64,000 nt of DNA from Variovorax terrae (GCF_022809125.1 NZ_JALGBI010000001.1:744001-808000); one strand, 5' to 3'; counted from the stretch's first letter, positions 43,434-53,665 are shown. Numbers and translations: made by a program. The notes: generated by a model from the sequence alone, not told the origin.

Positions 43434-43575
43434 TGTAACTTTTGGCTCCCGGGCCGTCAAGTCGCGGCGGCCCGTGCGCGCTTCGGCGGCCCCTGCGACA
43501 CTCGCAGGTCCGTTAACAGCCAGTCCCAGACCTCTCCAGCGCGCAGGATGGTAACTTCAAATCCAGGCATCCACC

Positions 43576-44796
43576 ATGACATCCACGCTTCCCCGACCCT
43601 TTGCCTTCCTGGCCTGGTCCAACCTGGCGGCCCAGTCGGCCGAGCAACTGAGCCTGGCGGCGGTGCCGCTGGTGGCGGTGCTGGTGCTCGGCGCCGGTCC
43701 CGGCGAGATCGGCCTGCTGGCCGCGGTGCAGACGCTGCCTTTCCTGCTGATGTCGATCCCGCTGGGGCTGCTGGCCGACCGCAGCTCGCGCCGCCGCCTG
43801 ATGGTGGCGGCCGAGGCGCTGCGCGCGCTGTCCCTGGTGGCCCTGCTCGCGGCGGTGCTGGCGGACCGGCTCTCGATCGCCTGGCTGGCGGTGCTCGGCT
43901 TCGCCGGCGCCGTGGGCACGGTGGGTTTCAGCGTCGCGGCGCCCGCGCTGGTGCCGGCCCTGGTGCCGCGCGAGGCGCTGGCGGCGGCCAACGGCCGGCT
44001 CGAACTGGCCCGCAGCGCCGCCTTCGCGGCCGGTCCGGCGCTGGCCGGTGCCCTGGTTTCGTGGGCGGGCGCGCCGGCGGCGTTCGTGCTGGCCGCCGTG
44101 CTGTCGGGCTCGGCGGTGGCCCTGCTGCTGCGCCTGAGCGAGCCGGCGCGCCCAGCCGCGTCCTCGCGCCATCCGCTGCACGACATCAGGGAGGGCGCGG
44201 CGTTTGTCTGGCGCCATCCGCTGCTGCGGCCCATGATGCTGACGGGCATTGCCTGGAACATCGCCTGGTTCGTATTGCAGGCGGCCTATGTGCCGTATGC
44301 CGTGCGGGCGCTCGGGCTCAGCGCCGGGCAGGTGGGCTTCACGCTGGCGGCCTATGGCGCCGGCATGGTGGCCGGGGCCCTGTTGGCGTCGCGAGTGGTG
44401 GCGGCCATCCCGTTTGGCCGGGCGATCCAGCTCGGGCCCGTGGTGTCGGTGCTGGCCGCGTCGACGATGGTGGCCACGCTCGCGGTGCCGAGCGGCTGGG
44501 TGGCGGGGCTGTCGTTCTTCCTGTTCGGCGCCGGCCCGATCGTCTGGACCATCACCTCCACCACGCTGCGCCAGAGCGTCACGCCCGACGCGATGCTGGG
44601 CCGGGTGTCGTCGGTGTTCCTGGCCGCCAACGCCGGGGCCCGGCCGCTGGGGGCGGCGCTGGGCGGCGCCATCGGCGCGTCCTGGGGCGAGCCGGCCTGC
44701 CTGGTGGTGGCGCTGGCGGGTTTCGTGCTGCAGGCCGTGCTGATCGTCGGCTCGCAGGTGCGCAGCCTGCAGCGCCTGCCGGTGCCGGCGGGCTGA
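43576..44796 (+). CDS. MFS transporter (EntS-like MFS_3)
   Basis: 406-residue major-facilitator with twelve predicted spans. Motif A is LGLLADRSSRRRLMVAAEAL; FLFGAGPIVWTITSTTLRQS and MLGRVSSVFLAANAGARPLG are typical of the EntS/MFS_3 group that exports siderophores or drugs. It is divergent from the TetR efflux operon across 168 bp and might share its regulation. No siderophore genes are nearby. Confidence 0.92.
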   Translation: MTSTLPRPFAFLAWSNLAAQSAEQLSLAAVPLVAVLVLGAGPGEIGLLAAVQTLPFLLMSIPLGLLADRSSRRRLMVAAEALRALSLVALLAAVLADRLSIAWLAVLGFAGAVGTVGFSVAAPALVPALVPREALAAANGRLELARSAAFAAGPALAGALVSWAGAPAAFVLAAVLSGSAVALLLRLSEPARPAASSRHPLHDIREGAAFVWRHPLLRPMMLTGIAWNIAWFVLQAAYVPYAVRALGLSAGQVGFTLAAYGAGMVAGALLASRVVAAIPFGRAIQLGPVVSVLAASTMVATLAVPSGWVAGLSFFLFGAGPIVWTITSTTLRQSVTPDAMLGRVSSVFLAANAGARPLGAALGGAIGASWGEPACLVVALAGFVLQAVLIVGSQVRSLQRLPVPAG

Positions 44797-44900
44797 AGGC
44801 CAGGGCAGGGCGGCAGGCCCTGCAGCTTCTAGAATCGACGGCTGGCGCCGCCGCCGTTGCGATGGCGCCGCTTCTCTTTCCTCTTTCTCCTGCCTCACCC

Positions 44901-46202
44901 ATGTCCAACCTCATCGTCCACGGCGGCACGCCGCTGCGCGGCCGCATCGTGCCGTCGGCCAACAAGAACGCGGTGCTGCCGGTGCTCTGTGCCACGCTGC
45001 TCAGCCGCGAGCCGCTGCGCCTGCACGGCGTGCCCGACATCACCGACGTGCGCAAGATCCTCGACATCTTCCGCACCCTGGGCAGCGAGGTGCGGCTCGA
45101 CCCCGCCACCGGCACGCTGGACCTGCACCACCGCGACACCGTGTTCGACGCCGCGCGGCACCGGCTGCCCGAAGAGATGCGCTCCTCGATCATGCTGGTG
45201 CCGCCGCTGCTGGCGCGCTTCGGCATCGCGCGGCTGGAGGACAACGTGAAGGGCTGCACCCTGGGCGTGCGCGAGATCGATCCGCATGTGGAGGTGTTCC
45301 GCCATTTCGGCGGCGCGGTCGAGCGCGTGGACGGCTCGCTGCTGGTGCGCCGCGCCGGTCGCCTGACGCCGACCGACCACTGGCTGGACTACGCCTCGGT
45401 CACCACCACCGAGAATTTCGTGCTGTGCGCGGTGGCCGCGGACGGCATCTCGACCCTGACCAATGCCGCCTCGGAGCCGCATGTGCAGGAGTTCTGCCGC
45501 TTCATGGAGACGCTCGGCGTGCGCATCGACGGCATCGGCACCTCGCGCCTGACGGTGCATGGCGGCAGCACGCCCGGCGGCGGCGAATTCCGCTTCGCCG
45601 AGGATTTCCACGAGATCACCACCTTCCTGGCGCTGGGCGCCATCACCGGCGGCGACGTCGCGGTGCGCAACAGCGCGCCCGAGCAGTTCCCGCTGATCGA
45701 CCGCACCTTCGCCAAGTTCGGCGTGCAGGTCACGCACCAGGACGGCTGGTCGCGCGCGAGCTGCCCGGACCGGCTCAAGGTGCAGACGCCGTTCACCAGC
45801 AATGTGCTGACCAAGGTCGAGGCCGCGCCCTGGCCTTACTTTCCGGTGGACCTGCTGCCCATCTTCATCGCTTTGGGCGTGCGGGCCGAGGGCAATGCGA
45901 TGTTCTGGAACAAGGTCTACGACGGCGCCCTGGGCTGGACCGGCGAGCTGTCGAAGTTCGGCGCCCATGTGTTCTCGTCCGACCCGCACCGGCTCGTCAC
46001 CTTCGGCGGCAACCCGCTGACGCCCGCGGTGGTGGAGAGCCCCTACATCATCCGCGTGGCGATCGCGCTGTTCATGGTGGCGGCCAGCATCGACGGCCGC
46101 TCCGAGATCCGCAATGCCACGCCGATCCGGCGCGCCCATCCGCGCTTCGTCGAGAACCTGCGCAGCCTCGGCGTGCGGGTGGAGTGGACCAGCGAGGAGT
46201 GA
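44901..46202 (+). CDS. MurA-like UDP-N-acetylglucosamine 1-carboxyvinyltransferase paralogue
   Basis: 433 residues with the EPSP-synthase/MurA inside-out barrel. Lys22 in PSANKNAVLPVLC matches the catalytic Lys, and Cys119 in VKGCTLGVREIDPH occupies the loop position of the fosfomycin-target Cys, but the surrounding loop differs from the usual GGCAIGARPVD. MRSSIMLVPPLLARFG and DYASVTTTENFVLCAVAADG are otherwise family-like. It stands alone, away from division or cell-wall genes, so it looks like a second, divergent MurA rather than the housekeeping one. It is convergent with an ElyC/YdcF-like gene 4 bp away. Confidence 0.85.
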   Translation: MSNLIVHGGTPLRGRIVPSANKNAVLPVLCATLLSREPLRLHGVPDITDVRKILDIFRTLGSEVRLDPATGTLDLHHRDTVFDAARHRLPEEMRSSIMLVPPLLARFGIARLEDNVKGCTLGVREIDPHVEVFRHFGGAVERVDGSLLVRRAGRLTPTDHWLDYASVTTTENFVLCAVAADGISTLTNAASEPHVQEFCRFMETLGVRIDGIGTSRLTVHGGSTPGGGEFRFAEDFHEITTFLALGAITGGDVAVRNSAPEQFPLIDRTFAKFGVQVTHQDGWSRASCPDRLKVQTPFTSNVLTKVEAAPWPYFPVDLLPIFIALGVRAEGNAMFWNKVYDGALGWTGELSKFGAHVFSSDPHRLVTFGGNPLTPAVVESPYIIRVAIALFMVAASIDGRSEIRNATPIRRAHPRFVENLRSLGVRVEWTSEE

Positions 46203-46206
46203 GGGC

Positions 46207-46968
46207 TCAGAGACGGGCGACCTGCAGCCCCAGCCACTCGTGCAGCACCTGGCGCGACGACCACAGGCCCTGCGCCGAGGGCAGCCATTCGAGCAGCGGG
46301 CGGCCCTGCGGCGTGATGTAGCCCATGGGCGCGGGCGTGACCTGGAAGCCCGCGCGCTCGAAGGCCTGCAGCGCCCGCGGCATGTGCCAGGCATGGGTCA
46401 CCAGGGCGATGCGCTCGATGCCTTCTCGCTGCAGCAGGGCTTTCATGTGCGCGGCGTTCTCGGCGGTGTCGCGCGACTGCTCATCGACCCAGCGCAGCGT
46501 GACGCCAGAGTCCTGCAGGGCCGTGCGGCGCGCCACCTCGCCCTCGGACGGCGCGGCGGTGCCGGCATTGCCCCAGCCCACGCCGCCGGCAAAGGCCAGC
46601 GGCCGCTGCGCCTGCCGCGCCAGCCAGACGCCGTAGCGCAGCCGCGCCGCGCTGGCGCCCGCGAGCTGGGCCTCGCCGTACTCGGGCGCCTCGGGCTCCA
46701 CGCCGCCGCCGAGCACCACGATGGCCTGCACCGGGCGGGCCGCCAGGCTGGCCGCCGACAGGGGCGCGACCTGCGGCAGCAGCCCCTGCGACAAGAGGAT
46801 GGCCACGGCGTTACAGCTCAGCAGCCAGAGCAGGACCAGCGAGGCCGCGGCCAGCACCTTGCCAGGCCGCCGGCGCAGCACCAGCAGGCCGAACAGGGCC
46901 AAGAGCAGCGGCCCGGCCGGCGGCAGCACCAGGGCGCTGAGCAGGGGCTTGAGTTCGGCGGTTTCCAT
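46207..46968 (-). CDS. ElyC/SanA/YdcF-family (DUF218) membrane protein
   Basis: 253 residues. Two hydrophobic segments at 15-31 and 37-61 anchor a DUF218 domain with AIVVLGGGVEPEAPEYGEAQ, LRWVDEQSRDTAENAAHMKA and ALVTHAWHMPRALQAFERAG. Relatives (ElyC, SanA) affect peptidoglycan or envelope integrity. It is convergent with the MurA paralogue. The start ATG has no visible ribosome site; instead a 19-nt palindrome of the dispersed element ends one base before it. Confidence 0.88.
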   Translation of the reverse strand: METAELKPLLSALVLPPAGPLLLALFGLLVLRRRPGKVLAAASLVLLWLLSCNAVAILLSQGLLPQVAPLSAASLAARPVQAIVVLGGGVEPEAPEYGEAQLAGASAARLRYGVWLARQAQRPLAFAGGVGWGNAGTAAPSEGEVARRTALQDSGVTLRWVDEQSRDTAENAAHMKALLQREGIERIALVTHAWHMPRALQAFERAGFQVTPAPMGYITPQGRPLLEWLPSAQGLWSSRQVLHEWLGLQVARL

Positions 46969-46969
46969 G

Positions 46970-47011
46970 TGCTATAAAAAATATAGCATCAAATGACCAC
47001 CCGACAAGGAC
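46970..47011 (-). repeat. 42-nt dispersed palindromic element, copy 4
   Basis: On the minus strand GTCC at 47011 and TGCTATATTTTTTATAGCA at 46988, spacing 23; the palindrome arms are perfect (TGCTAT / ATAGCA). The only intergenic copy; it abuts the start of the ElyC-like gene and occupies its expected ribosome-binding position. Confidence 0.88.
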
Positions 47012-47026
47012 ATCGGGCCAGAATCA

Positions 47027-48214
<1,188 letters not shown>

Positions 48215-48267
48215 GCGTGGTGTCCTTTCGGTGTCTCTCGGAATGGGGGTTTCGCGTGCGCGTGCCG

Positions 48268-48321
48268 TATTGTTGGACAGGCAAGGATAGTTGTCTAATA
48301 TTGAATATCTATCCAACAATA
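48268..48321. promoter_or_regulatory. divergent gcdH/LysR operator with 10-bp inverted repeat
   Basis: Perfect arms TATTGTTGGA (48268) and TCCAACAATA (48312) separated by 34 bp, with inner half-sites GATAGTTGTC and GAATATCTATC. The size fits a LysR tetramer that contacts a recognition and an activation site between the divergent gcdH and lysR starts. Confidence 0.7.
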
Positions 48322-48335
48322 CATATTCCGTATCC

Positions 48336-49241
48336 ATGGAATTTCGCCACCTGCGCTACTTCCTGGTGCTGGCCGAGGAGCTGCACTTCGGCCGCGCCGC
48401 CCAGCGGCTGGCGATCACCCAGCCTCCGCTGTCGCTGAACATCCAGCAGCTCGAAGCCTCGGTCGGCGCCCAACTGTTCACGCGCAGCAGCAAGGCGGTG
48501 CAGCTCACGGCCGCGGGCCGGGCCTTCGTGCCGCAGGCGCGCGGCCTGCTCGACCAGGCGCAGCAGGCCGCGCGCCACGCGCGCGACGTGTCGCAGGGGC
48601 TGGCCGGCAGCCTGCAGGTGGGCTTTGCCGGCACCATGCTGTACCGCGGCCTGCCGCAGCTGCTCAAGCGCTTCCAGGCCCGGCATCCGAAGCTGCGGCT
48701 CACGCTCAGGGAGCTCAGCTCCAGCGACCAGCTGATCGAGCTGGCCCAGGAGCGGCTGGACCTGGGCTTCGTGCACACCACGCGGGTGCCGCCCGGCCTG
48801 TCGCAGATCCTGGTGGCCCGCCAGCCCTTCGTGGCCTGCCTGCCGGCCGGGCACCCGCTGGCGCGCCGGCGCACGCTCTCGCTGCATCAGCTGCAGGGCG
48901 AGCCGTTCGCCGTGGTGTCGCGCGCGGTGTCGGCCGACTACCATGAGCGCATCCTGGCCCTGTGCACCGAAGCCGGCTTCGCGCCCGAGATCCGCAGCGA
49001 GCTGCGGCACTGGCTCAGCGTGGTGTCGCTGGTCTCGCAGGGGCTGGGCGTGGCGCTGGTGCCGGCCGCGCTGCGGCAGTCGGCGCTGCCGGGGGCGGCC
49101 TTCGTGCCGCTGGACGCGGCCACCGGCGTCTACGAAACCTACTGCCTGTGGAAGACCGCGCGCGACCATGCCGCCATGGGTGCCTTCCTCGACGCGGTGC
49201 GCTCCGCCGCGAAGCGGCTACAGTCGCCCCATGCCGATTGA
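48336..49241 (+). CDS. LysR-family regulator, probable control of gcdH
   Basis: 301 residues: HTH ([20 protein letters not shown], then [20 protein letters not shown]) and a co-inducer domain. ATG 48336 is chosen since MEFRHLRYF is the standard start; the longer frame from 48291 runs through the operator. Divergent from gcdH, so the likely inducer is glutarate or a glutaryl-CoA-related metabolite (inference). Confidence 0.93.
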   Translation: MEFRHLRYFLVLAEELHFGRAAQRLAITQPPLSLNIQQLEASVGAQLFTRSSKAVQLTAAGRAFVPQARGLLDQAQQAARHARDVSQGLAGSLQVGFAGTMLYRGLPQLLKRFQARHPKLRLTLRELSSSDQLIELAQERLDLGFVHTTRVPPGLSQILVARQPFVACLPAGHPLARRRTLSLHQLQGEPFAVVSRAVSADYHERILALCTEAGFAPEIRSELRHWLSVVSLVSQGLGVALVPAALRQSALPGAAFVPLDAATGVYETYCLWKTARDHAAMGAFLDAVRSAAKRLQSPHAD

Positions 49242-49260
49242 AGACTGAAAGGACACCGAC

Positions 49261-49800
49261 ATGAGCGAGACGCAAACCATTGTGCTGGGCGGGGGCTGCT
49301 TCTGGTGCACCGAGGCCGTGTACGTGGGCGTGCGCGGCGTGACCGACGTGGAAAGCGGCTACTGCAACGGCGCCACCCCGCGGCCCAGCTATGAGCAGGT
49401 CTGCGGCGGCGCAACCGGCCATGTGGAAGTGGTCAAGCTCGACTACGACCCGGCCGTCATCAGCCTGCGCGACATCCTCGAGATCTTCTTCGTGATCCAC
49501 GATCCGACCACGCTCAACCGGCAGGGCAACGATGTCGGCACGCAGTACCGCAGCGGCATCTACACCACCACGCCCGAGCAGAAGCAGGTGGCCGACGACA
49601 TGATCCGCCAGATGAGCCAGGACAAGCTGTTCGGCCAGCCGATCGTGACCGAGGTGCTGCCGCTCACCAACTACTGGCCGGCCGAGGACTACCACCAGGA
49701 TTACTTCGCCCATCACCCCAACCAGGGCTACTGTGCCTTCGTGGTCGGCCCCAAGGTCGAAAAATTCCGCAAGACCTTCGCCGCCTTCGTGAAAGATTGA
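49261..49800 (+). CDS. msrA: peptide-methionine (S)-S-oxide reductase
   Basis: 179-residue MsrA that reduces methionine-S-sulfoxide in proteins. The catalytic Cys13 lies in LGGGCFWCTEAVY; GYCNGATPRPSYEQVCGGAT and FFVIHDPTTLNRQGNDVGTQ are the substrate and cofactor regions. It follows AAAGGACACC, 19 bp after the LysR gene. MsrB is not adjacent. Confidence 0.96.
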   Translation: MSETQTIVLGGGCFWCTEAVYVGVRGVTDVESGYCNGATPRPSYEQVCGGATGHVEVVKLDYDPAVISLRDILEIFFVIHDPTTLNRQGNDVGTQYRSGIYTTTPEQKQVADDMIRQMSQDKLFGQPIVTEVLPLTNYWPAEDYHQDYFAHHPNQGYCAFVVGPKVEKFRKTFAAFVKD

Positions 49801-49832
49801 GTCGCTAAACTACCGGGCCACCCTGTCATCGC

Positions 49833-50390
49833 ATGAACCCCTTGCCCTGCCTCCCGAGCCTGCGCGCCGCACGCGCCGCCACCCGCCATCGCCCGGTGGC
49901 GGCGGCCGGCGGCCGGCGGCCTGCGCGGGCCGTCGCCTTGCGTGCGCCAGGGGCCGGCGGGGGATTCCACCCGGTGGCGCGGCGCATGAGGACGGCTGAA
50001 CGCCTGCTGGCGCCCGCGTCGGTTCGCCGCAGGCCGCACCGCGCGCTCTGGCTGTGGGTGTTCTCGGCCCTGCTGCTGGCCCAGACGCTGGGCTTCGTGC
50101 ACCAGCTTGCCCACCCACACAACGGCCTCGGCGTGGCGGTGTGGAAGCAGCCCGCCGGGCAGCCGGCGGATGCCGGGCGCGCCTGGCTGGAGCGGCTGTT
50201 CTCCGGCCACGACCGCGACAGCGCCTGCCGCCTGTACGACCAGGCAGGCCATGCCGATGCGCTGCACAGCGTGCCGGCGCTGGTCGTGCCGGCGGTGCTG
50301 TTCGCCCTTGTTCCCATCCTGTCTGCGGGCCAGATCATTGCCCGCACCGCTGCGCCGCTCGAAGCGCGCGGCCCGCCCTCGGTTCGCTGA
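49833..50390 (+). CDS. small membrane-associated protein upstream of TonB receptor
   Basis: 185-residue frame; the real start may be ATG 49986 (134 residues), because the first 50 residues are Arg/Ala-rich and unconvincing. A single hydrophobic segment is followed by LAHPHN (ALWLWVFSALLLAQTLGFVH), then FSGHDRDSACRLYDQAGHAD and a second hydrophobic stretch (VPALVVPAVLFALVPIL). This Cys/His pattern is one I associate with small Burkholderiales proteins found beside metal-related TonB receptors. It probably belongs to the receptor operon, 70 bp upstream. Function unknown; a metal link is inference. Confidence 0.55.
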   Translation: MNPLPCLPSLRAARAATRHRPVAAAGGRRPARAVALRAPGAGGGFHPVARRMRTAERLLAPASVRRRPHRALWLWVFSALLLAQTLGFVHQLAHPHNGLGVAVWKQPAGQPADAGRAWLERLFSGHDRDSACRLYDQAGHADALHSVPALVVPAVLFALVPILSAGQIIARTAAPLEARGPPSVR

Positions 50391-50460
50391 ACTCCCCGAA
50401 GCGCTGCCTCCGGCCCCAGGGCCGGGGTGCGGCCGTGTTCACCCGATTCACCGAACCATC

Positions 50461-52566
50461 ATGAAAAAAACCTTTCACCGCGGCGCCGTGGGCGCTGCCG
50501 CCCTGGCGCTGGGCAGCGCGGCCGCGCTGGCCCAGACCGCTCCCGACACCGCCGCCGCACCGAGCCTCAAGGAGGTCACCGTCACCGGCAACCCGCTGGG
50601 CACGGCCGACCTGATCGCGCCCGCCATCCAGTACTCGGGCACCGGCCTGCTGCTGCGCTCCCAGACCACCTTGGGCGAAACGCTGGACGGCACGCCCGGC
50701 GTCAGCAGCACCTACTTCGGGCCCAACGCCAGCCGGCCCGTGATCCGCGGCCTGGACGGCGACCGCATCCGCATCCTGAACAACGGCGGCGGCGCGCTGG
50801 ACGCCTCCGGCCTGAGCTATGACCACGCCGTGACGGCCGATCCGCTGACCATCGAGCGCGTGGAAGTGCTGCGCGGCCCGGGCGCGCTGCAGTACGGCGG
50901 CAGCGCCGTGGGCGGCGCGGTCAACGTGATCGACAACCGCATCCCGCGCGAGCCGCAGTTCGACGCCAAGGGCGGCGTCGCAGGCAAGGCCGACCTCGGC
51001 TTTGCCACCGGCAACAGCGAGAAGGGCGGCGGCTTCCTGGTCGAGACCGGCACCGACCGCTATGCGCTGCATGCCGACGTGTTCGACCGCAGCACCAGCG
51101 ACGTGCGCGTGCCGCTCTCGCTGAGCTGCACCCAGGGCGGCGTGACGAGCTTCGGCAACCGCATCTGCAACTCGGCCAGCAACACGCGCGGCGGCGCCCT
51201 GGGCGGCTCGATCTTCTTCGACCAGGGCTACCTGGGCGCGTCCGTCAGCACCTACCGCAACAACTACGGCACGGTGGCCGAGGACGAGGCCACGATCCGC
51301 ATGCGCTCCAACCGCTATGCGCTGGAAGGCGAGCTGCGCGGCCTGGGGGGCTTCTTCCAGTCGGTCAAGGGGCAGTTCAGCCACACCGACTACCAGCACA
51401 CCGAGTTCGACGCGGGCGATCCCAAGACCACCTTCAAGAACAAGGGCGACGAGCTGCGCATCGAGGCGCGCCAGGCGAAGTTTGGCCAGCTCGAAGGCAT
51501 GATCGGCCTGCAGGTCGACAACACCAACTTCTCGGCCGACGGCGCCGAGGCTTTCGCGCCGTACAGCCGCACCCGCCAGACCGCGTTGTTCGCCTATGAG
51601 GAGCTGGGCCTGTCCTGGGGCCGCCTGAGCTTCGGCACGCGGGTGGAGCGGGTCTCGGTGAGCTCCGCGGGCAACCCCGACATCGCGCGCTTCTTCGTCG
51701 GCAGCCGCGATTTCACGCCCGTGAGCTACGCGCTCGGCGCCCTGGTCAACCTGAGCAGAGGCTGGCAGGCCACCTCCAACCTGGCCTACACCGAGCGCGC
51801 GCCCAAGGACTACGAGCTGTTTGCCAACGGCCCGCACGGCGCCACCGGCACCTACGAAGTGGGCAACCCGGCGTTCGACAAGGAGCGTTCGGTCAACCTG
51901 GATGCCGGCGTCAAGTGGAAGAGCGGGGCCGACAGCTTTGCGCTCAGCGCCTTCGTCAACAACTTCAAGAACTACATCTCGCTGGAGTCCACCGGCAACA
52001 CCCGCGACACGGCCGGCAACGGCGCTGGCGGCGTGGGCGTCACCGACTGCGGCGACGGCACCTCGGTGCAGTCGGGCTGCACGGCCGGCGTGCTGCCCGA
52101 GTACGCCTACCAGCAGGTGCGCGCGCGCTTCACCGGGCTGGAGGCCAGCGGCACCAAGCGCCTGCTCGACGGGGCCTCCACGCTCGACCTGGAGCTGCGT
52201 GGCGACCTGGTGCGCGCCACCAACCTCGACACCAACCAGCCGCTGCCGCGCATCGCGCCTCAGCGCGTCGGCGCCACGCTGATCTGGGGCCAGGGGCCGT
52301 GGGGCGCGCGGCTGGGCTTCAACCATGCGGCGCGCCAGGACCGCGTGCCCACGGGCCAGTTGCCGACCGACGGCTACACGCTGTGGAACGCGGCCCTGAC
52401 CTACCGCATGAAGGCCGGCGTCTCCAACCTGCTGTGGTATGCGCGGCTCGACAACATCGGCAACCAGCTCGCCTATTCGGCCACCTCCATCCTCACGCAG
52501 ACCGTGCCGGGGCGCGCGCCGCTGCCGGGGCGCAGCCTGAAGGTGGGCCTGCAGGCCAGCTTCTAG
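50461..52566 (+). CDS. TonB-dependent outer-membrane receptor (ZnuD-like)
   Basis: 701 residues. Signal peptide (MKKTFHRGAVGAAALALGSA ending ALAQ). The TonB box region is LKEVTVTGNP. The plug holds TLGETLDGTPGVSSTYFGPN, SRPVIRGLDGDRIRILNNGG and IERVEVLRGPGALQYGGSAV, followed by a beta-barrel ending in F (KVGLQASF). The barrel segment ERAPKDYELFANGPHGATGT resembles zinc receptors of the ZnuD group. The preceding small Cys/His protein strengthens a metal-uptake role. I see no clear Zur box upstream. Confidence 0.9.
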   Translation: MKKTFHRGAVGAAALALGSAAALAQTAPDTAAAPSLKEVTVTGNPLGTADLIAPAIQYSGTGLLLRSQTTLGETLDGTPGVSSTYFGPNASRPVIRGLDGDRIRILNNGGGALDASGLSYDHAVTADPLTIERVEVLRGPGALQYGGSAVGGAVNVIDNRIPREPQFDAKGGVAGKADLGFATGNSEKGGGFLVETGTDRYALHADVFDRSTSDVRVPLSLSCTQGGVTSFGNRICNSASNTRGGALGGSIFFDQGYLGASVSTYRNNYGTVAEDEATIRMRSNRYALEGELRGLGGFFQSVKGQFSHTDYQHTEFDAGDPKTTFKNKGDELRIEARQAKFGQLEGMIGLQVDNTNFSADGAEAFAPYSRTRQTALFAYEELGLSWGRLSFGTRVERVSVSSAGNPDIARFFVGSRDFTPVSYALGALVNLSRGWQATSNLAYTERAPKDYELFANGPHGATGTYEVGNPAFDKERSVNLDAGVKWKSGADSFALSAFVNNFKNYISLESTGNTRDTAGNGAGGVGVTDCGDGTSVQSGCTAGVLPEYAYQQVRARFTGLEASGTKRLLDGASTLDLELRGDLVRATNLDTNQPLPRIAPQRVGATLIWGQGPWGARLGFNHAARQDRVPTGQLPTDGYTLWNAALTYRMKAGVSNLLWYARLDNIGNQLAYSATSILTQTVPGRAPLPGRSLKVGLQASF

Positions 52567-52653
52567 GGGCTCTTCCCCTGCCGCCGCGCGGGCTGCGCGG
52601 CGGCCCGCGGTTCACGCCCGGCGCGGTATCCTCGGCCGCAGAAAGAACCTCGC

Positions 52654-53604
52654 GTGAACCACCCCGTCCTCTCCTCCCTGCTGCCCGTCGTTCTCCTCAT
52701 TGCTATCGGTTTCATAGCAGGCCAGCGCCAATGGATCAGGACTTCCGCGGTCAAGGACCTGTCCAACCTGGTGTTCGTGGTGCTGGCGCCGGCCCTGCTG
52801 TTCCGCACCATGAGCACGGTGCACGTGGAGCAGCTCGATTTCAAGCCGGTGACGGCCTACTTCGTGGCGGCCGGGCTGATCTTCTTCGGCACCCTGGTCC
52901 TGCGCGGCTTCAGCCGCACCGCGGCGGTGCTGGCGCTGGCCAGTACCTTCAGCAACACCGTGATGATCGGCATTCCGCTGATCGGCTTCGCCTACGGCGA
53001 TGCCGGGCTGGTGACCCTGTTCACGCTGATCTCGCTGCACTCGCTGGTGATGCTGACCCTGGCCACGGTGGTGCTGGAGCTGGCGGTGATGCGCGAAAGC
53101 GCCGCCGACGGCCAGCGCGCCCAGCGCCACATGGCCGCCACCGTGGCGCTGGCCGTGCGCAATGCGATCTTCCATCCGGTGCCGCTGCCCATCCTCGCGG
53201 GGCTGCTGTTCGCGCAGACCGGCCTCGTGCTGCCGGCCGCGGTGGACCGGCCGCTGCAGCTCCTGGGCACGGCGTTTGGCCCGCTGGCCCTGGTGCTGGT
53301 CGGGGTCACGCTGGCCCAGACGGCGGTGGGCACCCATGTGCGAGGTGCGCTGGCGCTGGCCGCGGCCAAGAATCTGCTGCACCCGCTGCTGGTGGCGCTG
53401 CTCGGCTGGGCGCTGGGCCTGGGCGGCCTGCCGTTCGCCGTGATGATCGTGGCCGCCTCGCTGCCGATCGGCGCCAATGTGTTCCTGTTCTCGCAGCGCT
53501 ACGCGGTGGCCGAAGACCTGGTGACCGCCGGCGTGGCGATGTCCACCGTGCTGGCGCTGGCCACGGTGTCGCTGGTCATGGCGCTGGCGGGGCGGCTGGG
53601 CTGA
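52654..53604 (+). CDS. AEC-family (auxin efflux carrier-like) transporter
   Basis: 316-residue membrane protein with about ten spans in two halves. LVFVVLAPALLFRTMSTVHV, FSNTVMIGIPLIGFAYGDAG and ASLPIGANVFLFSQRYAV are AEC signatures. Bacterial members carry organic acids such as malate or malonate. Translation starts at GTG. The dispersed element lies antisense in the first transmembrane segment and encodes part of it (LIAIGFIAGQRQWIRT), so it is tolerated within a membrane helix. Confidence 0.92.
   Translation: MNHPVLSSLLPVVLLIAIGFIAGQRQWIRTSAVKDLSNLVFVVLAPALLFRTMSTVHVEQLDFKPVTAYFVAAGLIFFGTLVLRGFSRTAAVLALASTFSNTVMIGIPLIGFAYGDAGLVTLFTLISLHSLVMLTLATVVLELAVMRESAADGQRAQRHMAATVALAVRNAIFHPVPLPILAGLLFAQTGLVLPAAVDRPLQLLGTAFGPLALVLVGVTLAQTAVGTHVRGALALAAAKNLLHPLLVALLGWALGLGGLPFAVMIVAASLPIGANVFLFSQRYAVAEDLVTAGVAMSTVLALATVSLVMALAGRLG
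52701..52742 (-). repeat. 42-nt dispersed palindromic element, copy 5
   Basis: On the minus strand GTCC at 52742 and TGCTATGAAACCGATAGCA at 52719, spacing 23; arms are perfect. The middle 19 nt are more diverged than in other copies. In the AEC gene it is read antisense, with the same codon phase as copy 1. Confidence 0.75.
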
Positions 53605-53665
53605 GGCCCTGGGCATGGCGGCGTGATCCGCCGCAAAATAGGGGGAATCCTTCAAGGAGTGCGCC

